A DNA stretch of 64,000 nt from Arenicola marina (taxonomy: Eukaryota > Annelida > Polychaeta > Arenicolidae). The notes beneath the pieces are model-generated. The model was not told the origin of the DNA. It was given only the letters and a program-made list of their open reading frames with translations, and made no database searches. A program made the translations under genes and the position numbers. Each line of letters starts with the position of its first letter. Positions within the stretch are counted from its first letter, which is position 1. The stretch lies in NCBI GenBank assembly GCA_964019135.1, contig OZ025263.1, positions 31,784,133-31,848,132 on the forward strand, given 5' to 3'. This document shows, one piece after another, positions 22,096-31,448 of this stretch.

Positions 22096-24160
22096 AAAGG
22101 AGGCCTGCGTAAGGTGTGACTATCCAGCAGAGACAGCCTATCAAATCCCGTATGCACGCCTGTTAATGTTGAAGCTTTAGCTAAAGAACTTGTAAATTAC
22201 CCAGATAAAAAATTTGTGCATTATCTGATAACAGGTCTAAGCGAAGGATTCCATACCGGTGTTATGGAACCGAAAACCTGTTCAGCGGTGTATCCAAATT
22301 TGTCTTCAACTCGTCGAGACCCAAGATCTGACAACCCTTCTACTACAAGAATTAGCCAACGGTTATGTCACAGGGCCATTTGATCAACCTCCATTCCCCC
22401 TGTACAGGGTCAGCCCCCTTGGATTGGTCGAAGCTAAATACTCCAGCAAGAAAAGACTTATCTTGAACTTATCAGCCCCCCACGATATTCCTACGCAACC
22501 AAGCATCAATTGCCTTATAAATAAACAGGACTTTTCTCTCTCATATGTGAACGTGGATCCAAGAAGATCCAGGGGTATGGACAAGGTGCCCTGCTATGTA
22601 AATTAGACATCACAGATGCATTTAAACTTATGCTGTGCCATCCTGGATTATATCACTTGTATGTAGTGAAATGGCAAGGACTATAGTATTATTTGAACAG
22701 ATTAACTTTTGGATCACGGTTTAGTCCTAAGATTTTTAATACATTGTCTCAAGCTATGGGCTGGATTGCCATCCGCAACTATGGAGTAGACTGCATATTT
22801 CATCTCGTTGAGGATTTTCTAACAGTAGACCACCCCCAAGCATGTGGGAAAAGAACAATAGCACTTATCAGCACCTTGTTTCATAGAATGTCAAAACCAA
22901 CTGCTCCCCACAAGACCATGGGACCTACTACTTAGTTGGAATATCTTGGTATAATGCTTGATACTATGGCAATGGAGGCCCGCCTTCCAGACAGTAAGCT
23001 CTCACGGATTAACACACTGTTGACTGATTTTTTAGGTAAAAGCAGTTGTACTAAGAGATACCTTCTCAAGCATCTGGGACATTTGAACTTTGCTTGCAGC
23101 GTTATTCGCCCTGGTCGAACTTTCATTTCCAGGATTATTGAGGCTTCAAAGAAAGCCCGCAAACTATATCATCATGTGTATCTTGACTCAGAATGTTAAG
23201 CAGACATCAGGATGTGGCAGGAATTACTCAGCAATTGGAATGGGGTTTCTCTGTTCCTGGATTCAGACTTCACACTTGCACCGGATATGGCACTCTTCAC
23301 CGACGCCTCTGGGCTAGAATACGGGGGATACCATGAAGGCCAATGGTTTAATGCCCCTTGGCCTAGTTGCCTGTGAAACTTTGGAGAAGGGAAACATTAC
23401 ATTGCCTACAAAGAACTTTATCCCATCGTCGTCGCTGCATTGCTCTGGGCGGACAGATGGAGACGGAAGCGCATCATGTTTTACTGTGATAATATGTCTA
23501 CCATCCATGTCCTGCAAAAAGGGCGGTCCAGATCACCTGATATAATGTTATTAGTGCGTCGCCTAGTGACATGTGCTGCGTCCCATAATTTAGATTTTTC
23601 TGCTACATTCATCCCTGGTCGCCAGAATGAAATTGTTGATGCATTATCCCGACTTCAGATGACCAGATTCCGTCAACTAGCACCAGCGGCTCACAAGGAA
23701 GCCTGCCCAGTTCCCTCACAAGTGATGTTCCTCTGAATGCGGCCATCGCCACCTACCAAGATGCGGCCATCGCGACATCTACGTCCTCGACTTATATGTC
23801 AGCCGTTAAGAACCTTCTTAGCCTTCACCACCATGCATGGAGTGGCCAAGGGTCCATGTAACCTTCCTGTGATCTCAGGCCAACTATTGACTTACTATGT
23901 CGCTCACTGTACTTCATCAAATCTGTCATACTCAAAAATCAAAGGGCACCTGTCAGCTATCAGATATTTTCACCTTCGCCATGGAGCCCCTAACCCTTTA
24001 GTTAACATGTTGGGCCTGTTTGGCAGAGTGTGCTCTGTCAAACAGCGGCCGCGCCACATAATCACATATCACGTTGGATATCTTACATAGACTCTGTCAT
24101 CTACTATCTCAGGGTGTATTTGGCCAAAGAATTTATAGAACAAGACGCGAAAGCGCGACG
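22096..24160 (+). mobile_element. DIRS-like retroelement, right fragment (RT, RNase H, partial tyrosine recombinase)
   Basis: Continues the element cut at 11977. Successive short plus frames, broken by several stops and frame changes, carry these parts. The DIRS RT lies at about 22375-22920, with GPFDQPPFPLYRVSPLG, KRLILNLSAPH, SINCLI, LTFGSRFSPKIF and an active-site HLVEDFL. The RT/RNase H connection is at 22936-23200. The RNase H is at 23420-23690 (FYCDNMSTIHVL, then PGRQNEIVDALSRL). The beginning of the tyrosine recombinase is at 23740-24090 (TYMSAVKNLLSLH.., SNLSYSKIKGHLSAIRYFH). The catalytic R, HxR and Tyr part of the recombinase is missing, so the element is 3'-truncated near 24.1 kb. 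Confidence 0.85.
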
Positions 24161-24242
24161 TAAAACGGTAACCAGACATGCGCGCGCGCCGCCTAGCGGG
24201 GTAGGTTAATCAGCGCTCGGTCAACTCGGTGCAGACGGCAAA

Positions 24243-24367
24243 ATGGACTCAGGTTGTAGCCGCTGGAAGCCCAGTCGTGGCACAATTTGTGCGGCATGGA
24301 ATTGCCACAATTATAAAGAGACAAGAGGAGATATTTCCTTCTTTCAGTTCCCCAGGGACAAAGAGAG
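24243..24367 (+). CDS. THAP-domain first exon (orphan)
   Basis: ATG at 24243 opens a 41-codon exon ending at a good splice donor (AGAGAG|GTAAGTG, GT at 24368). The peptide has the first half of a THAP zinc finger: C-x4-C in TICAAWNCHN, then ISFFQFPRDKER, matching the C..C and FxxFP blocks of the C2CH THAP fold. THAP domains are DNA-binding modules of cellular factors and of P-element-type transposases. The second half (later Cys/His and AVPTIF box) would be in another exon, and I could not find it in the following kilobases. It may be a real gene with a distant next exon, or a fragment. Confidence 0.6.
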
Positions 24368-24699
24368 GTAAGTGTCTTTTCTATGAGGTTTCGGCGAACA
24401 ATTGAGATTAGTCTATGACCATGTTTGTTTATGTTTTGATGGGCGAACTGTCATTGTCAACTGACTATTTGACAGCTCAACCAGTGTCAACTGCGTGTGT
24501 GAAGATCTGTAAATTAAGCATTGCTAGTCTGATCAGACTCATGGATGTGGAATGTAGCCAAAGATATTTTCATTAATGCTTAGAGTATCTCCGTTAAATT
24601 ACTGTTCAACTGTGTCATCCCACTTTTAACACTCTTTTTCCATGGCTATGCCTAGGCTATGGCATGCAACCTAAAAATGCATCCATTTTAGTGTCTACG
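24368..24699. other. Noncoding sequence after the THAP exon
   Basis: If the THAP exon is real this is its first intron. No further exon was recognised. Confidence 0.4.
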
Positions 24700-25640
24700 T
24701 TTCTTATCTCCAGCCCCCCTCCTCCCACGCCTCTTAGTCGGTTTCCGATTTCAAAGAAGTGAACCTTTAGAATAACATAACCCGCAAGCAATCGTTAACA
24801 AAATTGCTTTATAAAAATCGGAAAAAAAACTCAGCCTGCCATACGCCTTACCCTCTACCTCCCTACTCCCGCCATCCCTCCGCCGTTACGCGCCCCCATC
24901 CCACGCCTCTTAGCGGTTGGGTGGTGTCAATGAAGCAAACCTTTAGGCTCAAAAAACACAATTAAGTACAAGAAATTGTAACAAAAAATATTAATAAAAT
25001 TTGAGAAAAAAAACCCTCTGTAACCCCTAACCCTGCGCCCCTCCCCCCCCCCCATACGCCCCTACCCCCTTCCTCCCACGCCCCCTAGGGGGTGGGTGAT
25101 GTCAAACAAGCAAACCTGTAGACTAAAATACCCCAGAAGCGAAATCGGTAAAAAAATTGCTCTAAACAAATTCCTCAGCATGCCGACCACCCCCCCCCCC
25201 TAAGGCCCCTAGCCGCCTCCCCCGCTCTCGCTGCTAACCGCCCCCATCCCACGCCTCTTAGCGGTCGGGTGGTGTCAATAAAGCTAACATGTTCACTCAA
25301 AAAACAATATTAAGTACAAGAAATCGGGAAAAAAAATTATTATTAAAATAAAATAAAAAATCCCTCCGTATCCTAACCCCCCCCCCCCCACCCCCCTACG
25401 CCCCTACCACCCTCCTCCCACGCCCCCTAGGGGGTGGGTGATGTCAAACAAGCGAACCTGTAGACTAAAATAACCCACACGCCCAACAAATAGGTAACAA
25501 AAATTGCTCTAAACAATTCTTCAGAATGCCGACCCCCCCCCCTTACGGCCCTACCCGCCCCCCCATGGCCCTTAGGGGTGGGTGATGTCAAAGAACCTTT
25601 AGACTGAAATAACCCACAAGCAAAAATAAATCGTTAAAAA
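24700..25640. repeat. About 170-bp tandem repeat with alternating A/B units
   Basis: Units start at CCCACGCC near 24715, 24895, 25072, 25245 and 25415, plus a partial one near 25565. Units at 24895 and 25245 share CCCACGCCTCTTAGCGGT.GGGTGGTGTCAAT. Units at 25072 and 25415 share CCCACGCCCCCTAGGGGGTG and GTAGACTAAAATA. The true repeat is therefore a dimer of about 345 bases. Each unit has a poly-C rich part and an A-rich part. Confidence 0.75.
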
Positions 25641-26399
25641 AATATTTAAACATAATCGGATCAGAATAAGTTTCTGCTACCCCCCAGGACACCTCCCCCC
25701 CCGCCCCCCCCCCCCCCCCTCCCCCCCCACACCCAACACACGCGTAACCCCAGCGCACCCTGGGAGTGCAGGGTGGCAGCAATACAACGGGACAGACCTG
25801 TGGAATCAAGCAGCTCAGAACATAATTCGGTGCGCACCCCGGAGGGTTCGCCAGCGGCCTTCGTTCAGGCTATAATTGTCTGGGGGCGAGCACTGTTCCG
25901 GTTAGTCGGGGTGAAATAGGAGTTGTCTGAGGACGGTTTTCCAGGGAGCAGTTGCCCGGCCTCCCACATCGTATGGAGTGTGACGCAATACACATACAGC
26001 ACAGTGCGCGGGTGACCTACATTGGTTTGTTGCATAACTTCGCACCACGCATTGAGGTCAGAACAGCGGGGATAGAGAGGGGTGGAATGAACCTGGTGGT
26101 TAAGGATGGTAGGGTATTTATAGTGGCTGTGGTGTGTGAGTAAATGGTAATGGTCTGTGGTCTACGCGTATGACTTGCTGTGGCTGGCTGGGAGGGAGGA
26201 GGACTGTGGGGGAGGTGAGAAAGGCAAGGAGTTCTGGGTGGGTGGTACAGTGGGTGATATGTCAGCTCCAAGTTGAGGATGTGCTGGCATTCCATAATGA
26301 TTCACTAGAGTGTACACATGAGTGTGCAGGAGTGTTGTGTCTGCGTATGGCACGCGAAAGCTGCATAATTGTTGATTAACCGATATGTAATATAAGTAA
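25641..26399. other. Poly-C tract and unassigned sequence
   Basis: Begins with a nearly pure C tract (about 25681-25728). The remaining sequence shows no recognisable domain or repeat. Confidence 0.4.
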
Positions 26400-27150
26400 A
26401 TCATTCATAGATATCTGCAAGTCAGTTACAGATATCCGCACATGATTGGTAGATATCTAAAATCATTTGTACATATTCATAAAGCATTTAAATATATCTG
26501 TAAATGATTTGTCGATATCTGCAAATGATTTGTAGATGTCTGCAAATGATTTGTGGACCTGCAAATATTTCCCAAATATCCATAACGTATTTGTAGATAT
26601 GATTTTGCATCATTCTCTAAATGATTTGTAGATATCCGTAAATGATTTTATAGATATTTGTAAACGATTTGCAGATATCTATAAATGATGTGCGGATCTC
26701 TGAAAATAGTGGGTTTCTTCAGCTTCTGGGTTCCATATCTGCGCTCACTGACAAGTGTGTGTAAGAATAGTTTTCCTTCTGTCACAAGTAGGCCTGTACA
26801 CTTCGTGAACGGTCGATTTGTAGATATCTGCAAATGACGTGTAGATATCTGCAAATGATTTGAAGATATCTGCAGGTTTTACACACCTGCAAATATTTCA
26901 CAAATAACCATAACATTTTTGTAGATATCTCTAAATGATTTTGCCGATATCTGTAAATGATTTGTAGATATCCGTAAATGATGTTGTGGATACCTGTAAT
27001 GACTTGCAGATATCTATACATGATTTGCGATCTCTGAAAATAGTGGGTTTTTGCAGCTTTCGTGTTCCATATCTCCACTCACTGACAAGTGTGTGTAAGA
27101 ATAGTTCTCCTTCTGTCACGGGTAGGCCTGCACACTTCGTGAACGGTCGC
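26400..27150. repeat. AT-rich minisatellite (GATTTGTAGATATCTGCAAAT type) with a larger duplicated insert
   Basis: Roughly 20-25-base units of the form GTAGATATCTGCAAATGATTT recur about 20 times, many holding the palindrome AGATATCT. Embedded are two copies of a non-repeat segment beginning GAAAATAGTGGGTTT and ending TTCGTGAACGGTCG (26702-26816 and 27037-27148). The array is thus organised in blocks of about 330 bases. It stops about 160 bases before the TATA box of the reductase gene. Confidence 0.75.
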
Positions 27151-27312
27151 TAAACAGTGGAAATGTGCCAACCGGTGGGTGCACAGTGAACGCAAGCTTA
27201 TATATCGATATATGTATACATGTGTACAGAGTATTGTTGTTTGATCAGCACCAAGGCATTGTTTGGTGGTAAGGACTGCCAACCGACGGAGCCCGTTCCA
27301 TACATCACATAG

Positions 27313-27320
27313 TATAAAAA
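27313..27320 (+). promoter_or_regulatory. TATA box of the reductase gene
   Basis: TATAAAAA lies 72 bases upstream of the ATG at 27385. A start site about 30 bases downstream would give a 5' leader of about 40 bases. Confidence 0.55.
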
Positions 27321-27384
27321 ACACGCTTTCTGTGACGTAAACACTCTCCACATTTTGTTGGTGCCCGCGCGACAACAAATCAGT

Positions 27385-28461
27385 ATGAGTGACGAGGATT
27401 TGGTGTTGGTCTCTGGAGCGTCCGGCTATATCGCCACGCACATCGTGCAGCAGCTCCTGGAGCAGGGATACCGGGTCCGGGGGACGGTCCGCAGCCTGGA
27501 TGACGAGGCGAAGGTCCGGCCCCTGAGGGAGCTCTGTCCCGGAGCCCGCCACCCGCTGGAGCTGGTGGAGGCGGACCTGCTCCAGGCGGACACGTGGCTG
27601 GGGGCGGTGGCCGGGTGTACCCTGGTCCTGCACACCGCCAGCCCCTGTAAGTTCGTCTCGCCCGAGGAGGAGCAGGAGTTGATCCGGCCGGCCGTGGACG
27701 GGGTTCAAGCCGTGCTACAGGCGGCCACCAAGGCCGGGACCGTCCGCCGGGTCGTCCTCACGAGCTCGATAGCCGCTGTCAGCAATATGACCGACCTGGG
27801 CGGCATGTTCAACGAGGATAACTGGACAGACCTCAGCCCGGGGCCGAACCCCCCGCATGCCTACACCAAGAGCAAGACGCTGGCCGAGCGCGCCGCCTGG
27901 GATTACATGGTGGAGAATCCGGGTGCCGGGTTCGAGTTGGCCGTGGTGAATCCGGCATTAGTGATTGGCCCCGTGCTGTGCGGGACCTTCGTCACCAGCA
28001 TGCAGCTCCCGAAGTCCCTCCTGGAGCACGCCATCACACTGCTGCCGCAGACCGCCTGGCCCATCGTGGACGTGCGCGACGTGGCCACCGCGCATCTCAC
28101 CGCGATGACGTCACCGGAGGCGGCCGGTAAACGCCACATCCTATCCACGGAGACGCTGAAGATGAAGGAGATAGCCGAGATCCTGAAAACGGAGTTTGGA
28201 CCCCTGGGGTACGGCGTCCCTACGACTAACGCGCCTTATTGGCTGGTGAAAATAGCGTCCTGGTTCGACAAGAGCAGCCAGATGTCGCTCCCTTCATGGG
28301 GGAAGTTCACGGAGTACGACAACAGCCGGATGACAACCCTTCTCGGGAGCCAACCCATTGCCGCCAGGACCTCCTTCATCGATATGGGACACTCGCTGAT
28401 CCAGAGAGGCTTCGTGAAGGAGACACCAGAATACAAACAAGCCAATCAACGTCCAAAGTAA
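27385..28461 (+). CDS. DFR/GRE2-like NAD(P)-dependent reductase (extended SDR)
   Basis: 358 residues in one exon, starting MSDEDLVLVSG. The N-terminal Rossmann fold has SGASGYIATHIVQQLLEQGY (residues 10-29), the dinucleotide loop in the form usual for dihydroflavonol-reductase/cinnamyl-alcohol-dehydrogenase/Gre2 relatives. The catalytic set is Ser in VVLTSSIAAV (about 127) and Tyr160/Lys164 in YTKSK. VVNPALVIGP and VDVRDVATAHL are further family blocks. Length fits the family (about 320-360). Animal members reduce reactive aldehydes or ketones, but the substrate here is unknown. There is no signal peptide, so it is probably cytosolic. A TATA box lies 72 bases upstream. The region is strongly GC-rich compared with its flanks. 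A 5'-truncated copy is at 56156. Confidence 0.92.
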   Translation: MSDEDLVLVSGASGYIATHIVQQLLEQGYRVRGTVRSLDDEAKVRPLRELCPGARHPLELVEADLLQADTWLGAVAGCTLVLHTASPCKFVSPEEEQELIRPAVDGVQAVLQAATKAGTVRRVVLTSSIAAVSNMTDLGGMFNEDNWTDLSPGPNPPHAYTKSKTLAERAAWDYMVENPGAGFELAVVNPALVIGPVLCGTFVTSMQLPKSLLEHAITLLPQTAWPIVDVRDVATAHLTAMTSPEAAGKRHILSTETLKMKEIAEILKTEFGPLGYGVPTTNAPYWLVKIASWFDKSSQMSLPSWGKFTEYDNSRMTTLLGSQPIAARTSFIDMGHSLIQRGFVKETPEYKQANQRPK

Positions 28462-29580
28462 ACTGCGGAGTGATAACCCGAGCTCCTGGAGAGGCACTGG
28501 GGATGATATCTATAGAGCCATTATCTTTCGTCAATATGTTGATCACAGGATCCTTAGAGTTGTCTGTTTGGCTAAGCTTAAAGGCTCCATGAGAGCGTTG
28601 ATACTACTTGACAGATCTGGAAAGACCTAGTTTCACACATACGAGACAAACGTTGTTGTGTTAAAGCAATATATTCCGTAATTTCTTGTATTACCAACCT
28701 CTTCCCCATGTCAAGTAAGTATATTCTGTTTTGAATTTGAATCCTGAAAGCATGTGGGCTATCCGGAGAGACGCTTTTTGGTCAACGGAGCAGAAGTTGG
28801 TGGCCGGCTTTATATCCCTGCGCGCCTGTTCGCAGTTCGCTATTTTGTGTGTGATGTCGACCGCTGCTCGCTATCACGTCCGCGCGCGATAAAAATAAAC
28901 CGCTTTTTTATGTTGAAATTGTTGTTTTACAAACTCTCAGAGATGTAAAACCTATATGCATCATAATTTTGAAATACCTTTAGTCTTGATTCTAACATGT
29001 AAACAATCTAAAGTGTTTCTTTCGTTGCCTTATGGTCATTGTTCGCATTTCAAACAATTCCGTGTGCAATAAACAAAGAGAAAGGATTTGAGAATCTCGT
29101 AGCGGAAGATTAAACGAAAATGTTGTCATTATATAACAATTAGACATCTTTATGGTAGCATGCAAACCTAGACAAATAAATATGGAATAATTTCAAATAT
29201 ATACGAATAATATCACTGAATAATATCAGTAAGTCGGCAATATGACCTGCTAAGCACAACGCAGTGAAACTCATTCTATTCGCCGGCATTTATATCAACG
29301 AATGGGTTATCACCTGCCGTAAAATAATCACTTACATTATTTTACTATGAAAACAGACCATGAAAGAGTGAACGAGCGTGCTTACATTGCTGGATGGATC
29401 ATGGACTATTTTTGTCCTTTTTTGCTTCCAAATCTAGGTCCACAGAAAGTAACTCAAAATGAAGCCTACAGAACAAGCGCCGCGGGCCTATGCATCCGTG
29501 CTTGGAGTTCATCATCTAGTTGTAGTTTGAAACTCAGTATATATATTTATAGGTCAGAACTATTTGGCTAACACAAGTAC
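28462..29580. other. 3' flank of the reductase, shared by both units
   Basis: Duplicated at 56891-57835 with small indels. Unit B lacks about 200 bases found here (roughly 28590-28815). No gene was recognised. Confidence 0.5.
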
Positions 29581-29584
29581 ATTA

Positions 29585-30672
29585 CAACAAACCATTTTTC
29601 TTAACCCCAATATAAGACATAACAACAAGACATCTTTTTTCAAGATTTTGTCGACCACAACATAAACACAATAGCAGATATGACAAACCAATACTGGCCT
29701 CTGATTAAAACAAGATATCATAGACAGACACAACTCATAGACAGAAATCGCACACACAACGAACATTTACAAAATAATTAGACACGCAATAACACCAGAA
29801 TGGCTACAGAAACTTAAGCAGAAAATTCAAGGTCCATTTAAAGCACCATCCATCTATACCCAAATAACAGAGGACAGCACTTTAACCTTAGTTCAATTTA
29901 CCACAAAGTACTATTTCTTAGCCACACAACGCATCCCAATCTCCATCACAAACTGGGAGAGATTTTTTCACACACAATTAGATATATAGAACATTTATAA
30001 AAACACACTCGACAGGCAACTCTCAGATTTCCAATACTAAATAGCACACCAATTTTGACCCACCAACAAGTATTTATTTAACTGCGAGATAGTAAGCAAC
30101 CCTCACTGCATATACGGTCCAGATCAATTGGAAACCATTATCCACTGATTTACAAAATGTCCGCATGTTCTAAAACAAAAAAGCTATTTAACGCCACTGT
30201 TTAAAACCATCACACAGCATAACAAGCCGTTCAGCATGCACAACATGCTATTTAATCACAACCCAAAGCCAGAAGAAAACAAGAGCAAAATTCTGCTCAA
30301 CACCATCCATTACCTATACAACCTCTTTAAATATTCTCTTTGGCTCTCCCGCAACTTTAAGAAATAACCAGAAGTTTTTGTCCTATCTCCCCAGTACCCG
30401 AACCACGGCCACATAGACAGAACTATAGTAGATTATATATTGAAACAAGAAATATAAAAACTTTAACATATAATTAATGGAGTATAAACAATATCATAGT
30501 TACATAACAGATTTTCAAGAGCCCATATAATAGCACCCGGAACATGCCTAAACTCTGCTATGGATTGCTGCACTTATTGCATTCACCATATTATTGTTTT
30601 TATACCTGAAAAGGTATATATATTTTTTTTGTACACTTTATCCGCGGTGAAATAAAAAAAAAAAAAAAAAAT
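29585..30672 (+). mobile_element. LINE 3' end, unit A copy (decayed)
   Basis: Broken plus-strand frames encode the C-terminal tail of a non-LTR retrotransposon ORF2, including a CNPHC..(x)..ETIIH...CPH zinc-binding-like motif near 30105-30170. MLFNHNPKPEENKSK and NTIHYLYNLFKY follow. The element ends in an A-rich tail (about 30650-30672), as expected for a LINE. Compared with unit B it has a deletion of about 380 bases near 30363 and more stops. Confidence 0.6.
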
Positions 30673-31112
30673 TGCATGCATGGAGTATAGACAAAAGAAT
30701 TCTTCAATGATTCAAGGACTGATTCTTTGCATTTTGTATTTCGACCTCTTTAGTCTTTGCGGGAAAGAGCTCGATATGCAACTGTAACTGTTCCGGTGTG
30801 TATTGGGCTCATTGTATCATGTGCCTTAAACTGCCCGGATAAAAACAACTGTTTTTGCCCCTGATGGCCTTCCATAGTGAAACACCATGTTTTATGACAT
30901 CAGCCTACAGTAACGACTATATAATTGAAGCATAAACTGTCTGTAGTTACCCGGGCGGACGATAAAATAAGGCCATAGAGAGGAGTGGTCTAACAGGGGA
31001 ATCGGGAACAGCGGAGCGAGGCCGGCTTCCACTGTAAACGTGTCAGTGGGTGTGTGTTTTATCAGAATCCTAAGTCGAGACAACTCCAGTCTGAAGGTCA
31101 ATGACCGCGTGG
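30673..31112. other. Former 5' flank of the SDR gene, unit A
   Basis: Matches unit B (about 59310-59615), the sequence just upstream of exon 1 of the SDR gene there. After 31090 the A copy jumps to sequence equivalent to about 63308 in unit B, so the gene body is missing. Confidence 0.7.
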
Positions 31113-31448
31113 AGGGCGTTCTTCAAGTGTCTGAATAAATGTCTCTGCTTGAAACAACCACTAACTGCGACGGAGGGAGCTCAGACAACTCTATACTGCT
31201 GCCTTTACACGATTCAATATAACCTTCATTAATCGAAATGCCTTTCAAAACATATATTATTCGCCGTATTCAAAAATTGCATGATATGCTCATCAGCCGT
31301 CAATCTCATAATGGTTCGTTTCTTGTTTATTCTCGTTAGACAGTGACTACAAAGAGAAAACCGCCACCGACATGCAATGGACACCAAACTGGCACAGAAG
31401 TTGTGGGACGTTAGTGTGGAGATGTGTGACATAGGCGGACAGAACTAA
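31113..31448 (+). pseudogene. Retinol-dehydrogenase-type SDR, remnant in unit A
   Basis: 31113-31205 matches the middle of the penultimate SDR exon of unit B (FFKCLNKCLCLKQPLTATEGAQTT region). The end of that exon and its donor are deleted. 31344-31448 matches the last exon, with the acceptor TCTCGTTAGACAG kept but one base missing, so the frame is shifted. Exons 1-4 are absent. The remnant runs directly into the 67-bp satellite, whose first unit is the end of this exon. Confidence 0.85.

Noticed and set aside
27079-27708. Minus-strand frame of 209 codons opposite the start of the reductase gene
   Set aside because: It is an antisense shadow of the GC-rich reductase coding sequence. The plus-strand frame has all SDR motifs.
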